Positions 47,811 to 59,360 of a stretch of DNA of 64,000 bases are shown here, piece by piece (position 1 is the first letter of the stretch; each line of letters begins with the position of its first letter). Source of the DNA: Stomorhina lunata (Eukaryota; Arthropoda; Insecta; Diptera; Rhiniidae); assembly GCA_933228675.1 (NCBI GenBank), contig OW121743.1, positions 96,039,998 through 96,103,997 on the forward strand. The letters are read 5' to 3'. The notes beneath the pieces were generated by a model. The model searched no databases and was not told the origin of the DNA. It was given only the letters and a program-made list of their open reading frames with translations. Position numbers and translations under genes: made by a program.

Positions 47811-48636
47811 AAATTTTGGACCGGTCTTATGAATTCATGCATTATCAAATATTTGTATATTGCTTATGTGGTAGTAAAAGTATATTCAAAAGAGTTGATA
47901 TTGGAGTTGTATAACCCTGCGGTTTTAAAATTTTACTAAGAGTACCCAATCTTAAAATTCCAATCTTGCGTATGTTTTGTTATTGTAGAATGCATTTTTT
48001 CTTTTTGAGAACGAGTAAAGTTTTTTTAAAAAGGTTTATCAAAAATTTGGGACATCAAACATTTAATTAAAAAGTTTTACTGTAGTGTATTGCACTTAAA
48101 TCCCAATTTATTACAATTATTTATTATTATTATGAATTGTTTTTTGTTAAAACCAAAAAATGTTTGTGGGGAAACCTTTAATATAAATTGTTGTTATTTC
48201 CCTGCCACACAAATAATGGCCAACGTTGATTTCAAGTAATAAATAATATTTTAAAAATTATTGTAATTGCAGCAATTTAAAAGATTTGTTTAAAATTTTT
48301 CTTTTATAATTTGCAGGAACTACTAAAACCACTAGCGAAATTGGGGCTCAACAGCATCAATTATATACCAATGTAAGTTTCTGAACGAAAAAAGATTCTA
48401 TTAAAGATATGGTTAAATTTTCTAATATACATATATAAACATTTTTTAATATTTTTTAAACTGAATTTTTATCAAAAAATTCCCCATAAAGAATAAGACT
48501 TTTTTTTTTTTTTGAAAATTTGTCATGTTAAATAATTTTTGTGAAGTCAGCATCAAAGTAATATTTTCAAACTTTTTTATATAAAAAAAATTATCTTTAA
48601 AGTAACTTTTGTCAAATTTTCTTTATAGACCAAAAT
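47811..48636. other. Unique sequence containing interspersed copy 4
   Basis: Non-satellite sequence, apart from the ~150-bp element at 48048-48179. A more complex patch lies at 48318-48372. Nothing is assigned there. Confidence 0.45.
48048..48179 (+). mobile_element. ~150-bp interspersed element, copy 4
   Basis: This starts TTGGGACATCAAACATTTAA, continues GTGTATTGCACTTAAATCCC and AACCAAAAAATGTTTG, and ends GGGGAAACC. It matches the minus-strand copy at 10541-10698. The internal palindrome is shortened here (TTTATTACAATTATTTATTA region). It lacks the CTCGATGGTT end of copies 1 and 2. Confidence 0.78.
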
Positions 48637-49358
48637 TTTGTGCTGATGTTTGTAATGCATAAAAATATTGGTCTGAGACAGACCTTTTAGTACACCAATC
48701 GACTTAGAATCACTCCCTAAATTGTTTTAACGATATCCGTCCGGCTGGCTGGCTTGTTATCATTGTACAGGTCGTAACTAAAAAGATAATTTGATGAAAC
48801 TTGGTACAGGCTCATATTTTGGTGCGAGGACGATCCCTGTGCTTTTTGAACGAAATCGGATTACTATTTCGGGTACCTCCTATAGGAATGCCTTCCTGGT
48901 CCTTTACAGCTACAAATTTAGTTGTATTTTAATAATATTCAGCACAAATATTGCTTGTGATAATCTTAATCAGTGAACTTAATTAACTGGCTCATATTTG
49001 ACCATACCACCCATACAAGACATATTCTCAAAAGACGTTTATATACACATAAAAGCACAAAAACGCTTACAACTCTTAAGATAAATGCATTTGATTACTA
49101 AAACTTTGCGCAGATAACTTTTTTATTAATATAAACCAACTATCAAAATTTGGTAACAATCGGTATACAATTGATCCTAGCACCCATATCAGGCCCTTAG
49201 CCGGAAATGACATAAATCTCGAAATTTTGAAAAAAAATAGCACAAAGTATATGTACATCTCTTTTATATCGCTTTAGGGAAACTTGTTTAATTGTTGATC
49301 CATATTTAAAGGGTATGATATAGTTGGGCTTGACCGACTATAACTTTTCTTACTTGTT
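48637..49358 (+). mobile_element. Hairpin-ended interspersed element, copy D (diverged)
   Basis: The 5' hairpin is missing. The element picks up at TTGTGCTGATGTTTGTAATG and continues through AGACCTTTTAGTACACCAAT, GATATCCGTCCGGCTGGC and GGTACCTCCTATAGG. It ends with TTGACCGACTATAAC then TTCTTACTTGTT. It is clearly more diverged than copies A and B, so it is an older insertion or another subfamily. Confidence 0.78.
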
Positions 49359-50698
49359 CATATTGTGAAAGTTTTGTCATCAGTTTTCGTATGGATATTA
49401 TTTTAGAAAAATTCCCCATATCTTAAACAAAAGGAGTTCACAAAACCAGGCCAAATGAAGATCTCAGGACCAAATTTTTAAAAAATCATCTTAAAATCGA
49501 AAAGCTTAAATTTCGCCACGACCCGAAAAAGTTTTAAATTCATAAAGATCCTACCGGTCTTATTTGTAGTGGCAACAGCAGCTAAAAATATTTCACTGTG
49601 TGTGTGTGTGTGTTTGTGCGAGCATAGACAGAAAACAGGAAACTTCGTAGCAAATGTTCAAACCATTAATTATATCTGTCGCACGCCCATTGCAATAAAC
49701 TAAAATATTATTATTTCAGTCATTTTTATTTTATTTCTTATTTCATACCCTTTCAGACTCAAGCTCTCAATGTATCTTTCGTTTTTTGGTTTTTTGCTTT
49801 TTGGGCAATTCATTCATATACATATGAAGAGGTGGATTTTTTGAATAAATGTGTGTGAGGAGTTTAAAATAAGTTTGCATATGTATATGTGTCTATATAT
49901 GTATATGTGTCTAGATGTGTTTTTTTTTTCTTTTTTGGAATATTAATAAAAACTTGGAAATGCTTTTTAAGTTTAACGTGTGTAATAAATAAAAAATTGA
50001 GTTTTTGGAAAAAATAATTTTGCTAAAATAAAAATTCAAGCAAGAAAAGAGAAATGTCTATTTGAAGATAACTTATAAAAGAAAAAAATGCCATTAATAA
50101 CAACTATTTAGTTTCATTTTTAATAAAATGTATTTATAAGTTACATATATAGTGTCAGGCTATAAAAACCGAAAAACTATAACAAATAAATACAAATTTT
50201 CTTTGTGTATTTTATTATTCCCTAAATCTCCTTTTCTAAGACCATTTGCTTATAACTACTATTAAATAATATTTTAATTATAAATCTATGATGATATTTA
50301 TTTCCTTTCATCCTTTGAAAATTCTTTCTTAAGAATTAAAATTTATCTTTTGTATAAAATCATCAGTGCGTATCAAAAATATGAAAATTTTATTTTAAAT
50401 TGACTTAAATCTGTTTTAAATCATATTCAAATTTATAATTTTAAAAACTTATGTACATGCAACAAAATCTATGGGATACTGCTCTATATTTTAAAAAATA
50501 TATACAAATATTCTATATAAATACATAACCTAACAAATTTTATTCCAATACATACATATTTTTCCTGCTTATGATCGCAATTAGTACATGAAAATCTGGG
50601 TTAGTTGTGTTTATCAAATTAATAAATGTAGGCAATATTTGTTGGTTTTATTAAAGGATTATAAACTTATTGTTATGATTTATTAATAAGGTTTTTTT
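49359..50698. other. AT-rich unique sequence
   Basis: About 1.3 kb with no gene called. It includes a (GT)n run at 49597-49612 and TATATGTATATGTGT-type simple sequence near 49880-49912. Confidence 0.5.
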
Positions 50699-51449
50699 AT
50701 ACCCTTCACCACCATAGATGGAAAGGGTATTATAAGTTTGTGCTGATGTATGTAACGCATGGAAATATTAGTCTTAGACCGACTTTTTAGTATACCAATA
50801 GGCTTAGAATCACTTTCTGAGTAGGTTTTGCGATGTCCGTTCGTCTGGCTGGCTGGACCCCCATGTAAACCTTGTAATCAAACTACAGGTCGCAATTTTA
50901 AAGATAATTTGATGAAATTTGGCACAGATCATTTCTTTGATAATGAGACCATGACTATTGAAATTCGTCAAAATCGGTCTATTATTTATTGTACCTCCCA
51001 TAAGTCCCACTTCCCGGAATTGATATATTGGCCACAAACATCAATATTTTTTTATGAAATTCATATCAAATACTGCTTATGTAACTTAAAATCACCGTAT
51101 CAAATTTCGTTAAAATCGGTCCACATTTGACCATAGCTCCCATATAAACTTTTCTTTAAAATAGCACTAAATAAGACAAAAATCACTAAAACGCTCGTAA
51201 ATCTAAAGATAATGAGAATTTAAGTTTATTTTTTGCATACATAGATAATCGTTCCATATTTGACCCTAGCTCTCATATAAGTTCAAATGACGGAAACAGC
51301 TTAAATGTATAAGTTTTGAGAAAATGTTTGTATGATGGCAAAATTTAGCAAATATTTGTCTTTATACAGGAAAAATAACACCTTTGACGTTAGTGGTGAA
51401 GGGCATTGTATGGTCGGCCTTGACCGACTATATCACTTTCTTACTTGTT
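50699..51449 (+). mobile_element. Hairpin-ended interspersed element, copy B
   Basis: A 751-bp copy with the 5' hairpin (ATACCCTTCACCACC facing GATGGAAAGGGTAT), the GCGATGTCCGTTCGTCTGGC core, and a 3' end TTGACCGACTATATCAC then TTCTTACTTGTT. It aligns with copy A almost throughout but lacks about 35 bp near 51240. Frames at 50810-51130 on both strands are chance translations of the element. Confidence 0.87.
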
Positions 51450-51524
51450 TATGTTTAAGATTAGGCAAATTACACTGGCCAACAGACAAAATTCATTAAA
51501 GTTAAACTATTTTGTATGTGTTCT

Positions 51525-53570
51525 GGTCTAATAAGTGTAAAAATACTTGATTTTTTTGATCATTTCGATGTTTTGTACCAACGACTTAAAATTGGCTGTA
51601 GTTTCTTTAATAAACGTCCAATCGAAAAAATACCTAATTTGTATGATAATTTTGATTTTTTGTATCGAAAACTTAAAATTGGCTGTAGTTTCTTAAATAA
51701 GCGTCCAATCGAAAAAATACTTGATTTTTATGATCACTTTGACTTTTTGTATCGAAAACTTAAAATTGGCTGAAGTTTCTAAAATAAACGTCCAATCGAG
51801 AAAATCCTTGATTTTTGTGATCATTTTGATTTTTTGTACCAAAAACCTGAAATTGGCTGTAGTTTCTTAAATATACGTCCAATCGAGAAAATACTTGCTA
51901 TTTGTGAGCATTTTGATTTTTTGTACCAAAAACTTAAAATTGGCTGTAGTCTCTTAAATAATCGTCCAATCGAGAAAATACTTGATTTATGTGATCATTT
52001 TGATTTTTTGTTCCTAAACCTTAAAATTAGTTGTAGTTTCTTAAATAAGCGTCTAATCGAGAATATATTTGATTTTTGTGATCATTTTGATTTTTTGTAC
52101 CAAAATCTTAAAATTGGCTGTAGTTTCCTAAATAAGCGTCCAATCAAGAAAATACTTAATTTTTGTGATAATTTTGATTTTTTGTACCGAAAACCTAAAA
52201 TTGACTGTAGTTTCTTAAACAAAAGTCCAATCGATAAAATACTAAATTTCTGTGATCACTTTGATTTTTTTGTACCAGAAACTTAAAATTGGCTGTAGTT
52301 TCTTAAATAAGCATCTAATCAGGAAAAAACTTGAGTTTTGTGATCATATTAATTTCTGTACCAAAAACTTAAAATTGGCTGTAGTTTCTTAAGTAATCGT
52401 CCAATCGATTTGTGATCATTTAGATTTTTTGTACCAAAAACCTAAAATTGACTGTAGTTTCTTAAATAAACGTCCAATCGAGAAAATACTAAATTTTTGT
52501 GATCACTTTGATTGTACCAAAAACCTTAAAATTGGCTGTAGTTTCTTAAATAAGCCTAAAATCGAGAAAATATTTGATTTTTGTGATCATTTTGATTTTT
52601 TGTACCAAGAACTTAAAATTGGCTGTAGTTTCTTAAATAAGCGTCCAAACGAGAAAGTACTTAATATTCGTGATGATTTTGATTTTTTGCACCTAAAACT
52701 TAAAATTGACGGTAGTTCCTTAAATAAGAGTCCAATCGAGAAAATATCAGACTTTTATGATCATTTTGGTTTTTTGTAGCAAAAACTTAAAATTGGCTGT
52801 AATTTCTTAAATAAGCGGCCAATCGAGAAAATACTTGATTTTTGTGATCATTTTGATATTTTGTACCAAAAACTTAAAATTGGCTGTAGTTTCTTAAATA
52901 AGCGTCCAATCGAGAAAATGCTTGATTTTTGTGATCATTTTGATTTTTTTGTACAAAAAACTAAAATTGGCTGTAGTTTCTTAAATAAGCGGTTAATCTA
53001 GAAAATACTTGATTTTTGTGATCATTTTGATTTTTTATACCGATAACTTAAAATTGGCTGTAGTTTCTTAAATAAGCATCTAATCGGGAAAAAACTTGAT
53101 TTTTTTGATCATTTTGATTTTTTGTACCAAAAACTTAAAATTGGCTGTAGTTTCTTAAATAAACATCCAATAGAGAAAATACTTGATTTTTGTGATCATT
53201 TTGATTTTTTGTACAAAAAACTAAAATTGGCTGTAGTTTCTTAAATAAGCGGTTAATCTAGAAAATACTTGATTTTTGTGATCATTTTGATTTTTTGTAC
53301 CGAAAACTTAAAATTGGCTGTAGTTTCCTAAATAATCGTTCAATCGAGAAAATACTTGATTTTTGTGATCATATTAATTTTTTATACCAAGAACTTAAAA
53401 TTGGCTGTAGTTTCTTAAATAAGCGTCCAATCGAGAAAATACTTGATATTTGTATTGATTTTGATTTTTTGTACCAAAAACCTAAAATTGACTGTAGTTT
53501 CTTACATGAGCGTATAATCGAGAAAATACTTGATTTTTGTTATAATTTTTTCACACTTTTCCTAATGAAT
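51525..53570 (+). repeat. 87-bp satellite array with an open 29-codon frame
   Basis: About 23 monomers of 87 bp (occasionally 88 or shorter). Landmarks are TGATCATTTTGATTTTTTG, TACCAAAAACTTAAAATTGG, CTGTAGTTTCTTAAATAAGC and GTCCAATCGAGAAAATAC. Because 87 is 3 x 29 and the consensus has no stop in one plus frame, 29-residue repeats such as LKIGCSFLNKRPIEKIL stay open for 85-150 codons at 51516-53576. Monomer indels and stops break them. There is no start context or known domain, so I call it a satellite rather than a gene; a decayed repetitive coding sequence is possible. Confidence 0.9.
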
Positions 53571-55402
53571 AAATAAATCTGACATATATTTTTTATATTA
53601 CCCTTTAAATCACAAGTCATTCTCTCAAAATTTATAGTAAATTTAAATATTATATCATTAACCATTTAACAAATGACTCCAAATGATTGCGGCACATTTA
53701 AAAGCCATATGTTTTACAAGTGGCTTTTCATTTGTGTATCACATATGTTAGCATACATACATACATGTATATAAAGAAACAAGCTATTGTACGAATATGT
53801 ATGAACGTAGAAAAGCCACTGGCATAAAATCATAATTCTAATATTTCGCACTTTACTAAAGCTTTTCTCTCATAATTTCGACCATTAACACTAAATATAT
53901 AAACAACAAAAACAACAACAACAACAGCAATATAGCAAATATTTAGACACAATCGTGTTTTAAATGACCAACAAAACGGATTAATGCAGACGGACAAACA
54001 TATTGTTTTAGTGAATAATATTTGTTGGTAGTGGTGGGGTATTACAATACATAAAGTCTATTTAAGAGTAGACCACATACAAACATGCTTATAGTTATAC
54101 ATTTACATACAAACAGGCTGACATTATTTGGTGATTACATAGAAATGTATACCTCATACACACACACATGTAAATTGAACGATTAGCTAAAGTGTATTAA
54201 ACCAAATTAAATATGATGGGGTCATTTTGTTCTGTTTTATATATTAACAAAGATTTTTGCAGTTCTATGATATGGTAAACAATTTTGAGTTAGTACCTTT
54301 TGTACCATTTGGCACATATCTATCTGCTGGTATGTTTCTAAAACTTTAACATTTGTACAAATTTACAGCTGTTTAATGTTCGGATAATTGGCACTTATGG
54401 TTAAAGTTGTTCAAATGGTCAGCTAATAAAATTCTAACAAACACCCCCTTTGAAGTGTTGTCATGTCTGTTAGCGTGTTCACTTTTGAAATGATACTCCT
54501 AATAATCATCCAGAGGAAATGGCAAAATGGATATGACCAGGAATAAAATAAGGCAAATGTGTGTGAAAAGTTCAAAGTGGTAATATGTATAAAATAGAGA
54601 GTAAACCCTTACCAAACCTAATCAAATCAAGTCTTTAAATAAAAAAAATTTAATACTAAGGTTGGAATTTTGGTAAGGATTTCTGATGAGGTCAAAGTTA
54701 AAATCAGTAATAAATACTAAGTAGTTTAAAACAACTAACCGGACACACAACACTTAGGCTTAAAAATCCGCTTTAAAAAAATTACAAATTTATTATCGTT
54801 ATTATCACGTTTCTACCAAGTTTGTCTGCTTATGGGTGATGCCCGTTAATAGAGGTTTCCCTGTAAATAAAAATTTTCATTTCATTTACAAAATCATTTA
54901 AATTGAATATTAATTAGTTTTGTGTGAAAATAAAAGGATGTTTTGTTTTTTTTATAAAAATCTCTAAACATATGAACAAAACATTCATATGATATTTTAA
55001 TTGTCTGCTATAAATCAAAATAAAATTAAATAATTTAATTTTTGCTTACATTTAAAAAGTCAATTAAAAATCATTAAAAAATACATAAATTGAAAATCCA
55101 ATAAATTATAATCAAAAATACTATAAATTGGCCTAAAATTTTCAAAATACATTTAAAGAAAACTTTATTTAAGTTTGAGTTCAAGTGTTTTTTTGAAATT
55201 CAAATAAAATTTTCTAATAGTTGTCCATTTGTGTATGTATGTCTTTCTTTATTTTAAATGAAATAATATTTTTCAATAATTGTTTATTATTCATTTAGAG
55301 TTTTAAGCATAAATTCTATTTTCCCATAAATAAAATTCGTTTTGTTTAATTTTTGTAGACTTTTGTCACTCTTTGTGTTAAGTTTACACTATATTTAGAA
55401 CG
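53571..55402. other. AT-rich unique sequence
   Basis: About 1.8 kb with no supported gene. An AAC-type trinucleotide run lies at 53901-53929. CA/CATA stretches occur near 53755 and 54163. Confidence 0.5.
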
Positions 55403-56153
55403 ACAAGTAAGAAAGTTCTATTGTCGGTCAAGCCGACCATACAATACCCTTCATCACTAAGGCCAAAGTTGTTCTTTTTCCTGTATAAAGACAAATACTT
55501 GCTAAATTTTGCCATCATACAAAAATTTTTCAAAACTTATATATTTAAGCTGCTTCCGTCATTTGTACTTATATGAGAGCTAGGGTCAAATGTGGATCTA
55601 TTATCTCGAAATTCGCCAAATTGATTACAGTTGTTACAAAAATTATGTATGCGAAAAATAAACTCAAAATTCTCATTATCTTCAGATGCACGAGCGTTTT
55701 AGTGATTTTTGTCTTATTGGGTGCATTTTGCTAAAAGTGTTTGTATGGGAGCTATGGTCAAATATGGACCGATTTCAAATTTTGTACAGTAATTTTGGTT
55801 TACATAAGCAGCATATATTCTAGATTTCATAAAAAAATATTGATTTTTGTGGCCAAAATATCAATTCCGGGAAGAGGGGTCTATGGGAGGTACCATAAAT
55901 AATAGACCAATTTTGACGCATTTCAATATCCAGGTTCCACTATTAAAAAAAATGATCTGTGAAAAATTTCATCAGCGACCTGTACTTTGTTTACATGGGG
56001 GTCCAGCCAGACTGACGGACGGATCGACATCGCTAAATTGACTCAAAAAGTGATTCTAAGACTATTGGTATACTAAAAGGTGGGTCTAAGACAAATATTT
56101 CTATGCTTTACATAAATCAGCATAAACTTTTCACCTTTGGTGGTGAAGGGTAT
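55403..56153 (-). mobile_element. Hairpin-ended interspersed element, copy C
   Basis: Reverse-complement copy of 751 bp. On the plus strand it opens with ACAAGTAAGAAAG and GGTCAAGCCGACC and closes with TTCACC, TTTGGTGGTGAAGGGTAT. The core appears as GACGGACGGATCGACATCGC. It has both ends and is comparable in length to copy B. Short deletions relative to A and B are visible near 55970. The 64-codon frame at 55847 is chance. Confidence 0.87.
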
Positions 56154-56164
56154 AATTATATAGA

Positions 56165-58477
56165 TGCAATTTTGATTAAATTTTTAGTATTAATGAAACA
56201 TTTTATAAAGAAATAATTTTTTAAGGAAATAATTTTTCAAAATTTTTTTTTATGTAAATGATTTTTTATAAAGAAAATTTTGTAAAAATTTCTTAATTTT
56301 TAAAAAAGGTTCTTATATAAAAGACATTTTGTCAAAATTTGTTATGTTGAGAAAATTTTGTAATATTTTCTATATAAAAAATTTTCTAAAAATTTTTTAT
56401 ATAAAAATTTTGTTTAATCTTAGTGTTCTTATATATATCTGACCCGGTCTGTGAAAAGGGAAAAGGTGGCTTATGACTCAAAAATAAAATTTCGAAAAAT
56501 TGGCTAAAAATTTCGAAAAATTATCTAATTTTTTGAAATTTTGTTCTTGAGTCATAAGCCACCTTTTCATAGACCGGGTCACATATATCTTTTTTAATTT
56601 GTTATTTAAAGAAAATTTTGTCAAAATTTCTTATGCAGACGAAATTTTACCTAATTTTTAATATAGACATTTTTTTTAAAATATTTTGTTAAAATTTTCC
56701 TGTATTAAAATTTTATATAAATTTCATATAAAAAAAAAAGTGTAAAAATTTCACATTAGAATTTCTCGTACTAAGAAAAATTTGTTATACGATTTTTTTT
56801 TCGAAATAGTAGTAAATCTCAAAATTTCTATAAAGAAAATTTTGTCAAAATTATATAAAAATTTTGAAACAAATTATATAGAGGAAATTTTGTTTAAATT
56901 TTTTTACTTAAAGAATAATTTCTTATATAAAGAAAATACTTTAAAATTTTTTTATATACAAAATTTCGTATAAAGAAAATTTTGTAAAAATTTGTTAAAA
57001 AGAGGAAATCAAAATTAAAATCTGTTAAGTAGAGGAAATTTTTCAAAATTTCTTATATAGATTTTTTTTTTGAAAATCAGTTATTTTTTTTCAATTGTCA
57101 TTTAAATTAAATTTTGTTAAAATTTCTTGTGCAGATAAAATGTTGCTTAACTTTTTATATAGAAAATGTTTTCAAAATTTCTTATATAGAAACAATTTAG
57201 TAAACATTTTCTTATACTGAAATTTTATCAAAGTTTCTTTGATGAATTATTTTTTTTAATTTTTCATTAGAGGTAATTTTGTCAAATAAGTACCTAACAT
57301 TTATTAGAATTTTTCATACAAAGAAAATTTTGTCAAAATTTCTTTTATGGAAAAAATTTTGTCCAAATTTTCTTATGAAAGGGATTTTATTAAAATTTCT
57401 TGTGCAGATAAAATTTGAGTAATTTTTTATATAGAAAACTTTTTCAAAAAAATTTTGTCAAAACTTCTTATGTAGAAAAAATTCTTCAAAATTGATCAAA
57501 ATTTTCTCATATTAAAATTTCTAGATCAGAACATTTTTGTCAAAATTTTTCATTACAGGTAGTTTTTATTAAAATTGTGATATTTCTCAGAATTTCTCAT
57601 ATAATGGAAAATTTTACCAAGATTTCTTATTTAAAAATAACCTTGAAAAAAATTATAGATTACAAGTTAGTTTTTTATATGTATAAAGGAACAATTTTAC
57701 TTATAAAAAATTTTATTTTTAGCATTTTTTTAATATAATTGAAACTTGGTAAAATTTTTTATAAAAAAATTTATAAAAATTAGTTATAAAGGGAACATCA
57801 AAACAGGATAATAGGATATAGAGAAACAAGTTCTTATACAGTTAAAATTTTTTAAAATTTTTTTATATGCAAAATTTTATCAAAATTTCTTGTATAAAAA
57901 ATTTTCTCAAAATTTTTTATGTACAGGAAGTTTTTTTTTAATTTTTTACATAAAGAAATTTTTATTAAAATTAAAACTTTTTAATTAGTTCTTATAACAA
58001 GTAAATTTTGTTAAAATTTCTTATATAAATGATGTTTAAAAATATTTCTTTTATAAAGGAAATTTTGTTAAAAAAATTGTGTATAGAGAAAATTTTATTA
58101 AAATCTTTTCTAAAGATAAAATTTCATTAAATTTTCCCCAAATTTGTGTATAGAAAATTTTGTAAAAAAATTTTATAGGTTAAAATATGTCAATATTTCC
58201 AATATAATAAAATTTTTCTAAAAATTTCTTATATAAGTTTTATTTTCATTATCTCTTCTTTAATAATTATCAAAATTCGTGATATAGGGAATAATTTTTA
58301 TAATAGAAAAATTTTCCATAACAATTTTTTTTCAAAATTTTTTGTAAGAAAAAATAACAAAAATTTTTGAAGATGAAATTGTATAACAAATCCTATACAG
58401 ATGATATTTCTAATATCGAAAAACTGTTGTGTCCATTGAAGCCTTTTAGTCATATTTTTTTAAAACTTTCTCATCAA
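56165..58477. repeat. Highly degenerate 29-bp satellite (family S9)
   Basis: Recurring TTTTGTCAAAATTTCTTATA and TAGAAAATTTT blocks at about 29-bp spacing suggest an old tandem array. The consensus joins AAAATTTTGTCAAAATTTC to TTATATAAAG. Many monomers carry indels, so copy number (about 80) is only a length estimate. A foldback element (56431-56590) interrupts it. The same monomer reappears at 62860-64000. Confidence 0.7.
56431..56590. mobile_element. Foldback MITE-like hairpin
   Basis: A 160-bp inverted repeat with arms of about 65-70 bp and almost no loop. The left arm contains GACCCGGTCTGTGAAAA and GGTGGCTTATGACTCAA. The right arm holds their reverse complements TTGAGTCATAAGCCACC and TTTTCATAGACCGGGTC. 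The left arm has a seven-base insertion (GGGAAAA) and a few substitutions. It is inserted in the S9 array. No ORF is present, so it would depend on a transposase elsewhere. Confidence 0.85.
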
Positions 58478-59360
58478 AAGGACTTGATATAAAATAAGTT
58501 TTGTAAAATATCTGAAATAGAAAAGACTTGGGCAACCTTTCTCATGCTATATTTTTCTTTAAAAGCAAATTTTGTAAAAATATCTCATTTGGAACAGATT
58601 TTGTCAAAATTTTTCATACAGAACAAATTTTGTTAAATTTGTTCTATTACTGAAAATATAACAAATTTTGTCAAAATTTTTACAAAGAACAATTTTTGTC
58701 AAAATTTCTCATATAAATAAAATTTTTACAAAATCTTCTCTAAATTAGAAATTTTACAAAAAATTTGTCAAAATATATATCTTGATTTTCTTCATAAATA
58801 AATATATTATTGGTTTAAATTAAAAATAACCCTCACTGCTTTTAAATAGAATTTTATATTGCAATAAAAAAACTAATAAAATATATTATATTATATTTAA
58901 TAGTTTCGATATAAAATAAATTTTGTAAAATTTTGTATCTGAAAGAGAAAATACTTTGGCAAACTTTCTCATACTAACTTTTTCTTATAGAGAAAATTTT
59001 GTAAAAATATCTCATTTAGAACAAATTTTTTTAAAATTTCTCTTACAGAACAAATTTTTGAAATTTGTGCTATTATTGAAAATAGAACAAATTTTGTAAA
59101 AATTTCTGTAATAGAATAATTTTTGTCAAAATTTCTCACATAAATAAAAATTTTACAAAATCTCCTCTTTAGTAGAAATTTTTATAAAAATTTCTTATAA
59201 AATAAAGTTAATTCAAAAATTCAAGTAAATTTTTTCAAAATTTGTATCTCGATTTTCTTCATAAATAAATATTTAATTGATCTAAATTAAAAGTAACCCT
59301 CTCTGCTTTCAAATAGAATTTTATGTTGCAGTATAAAAACTAATGAAATATATAAAGCAA
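58478..59360. repeat. Diverged ~430-bp tandem segmental duplication
   Basis: 58478-58895 and about 58908-59360 share the same series of landmarks: GATATAAAATAA, CTTTCTCAT, AAATATCTCATTT, GAACAAATTTT, TGATTTTCTTCATAAATAAA or CGATTTTCTTCATAAATAAA, and TTTTAAATAGAATTTTATAT or its TTTCAAATAGAATTTTATGT counterpart. Much of the unit is S9-like monomers, but the last ~120 bp are unique, so the match cannot come from the satellite alone. Confidence 0.75.
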
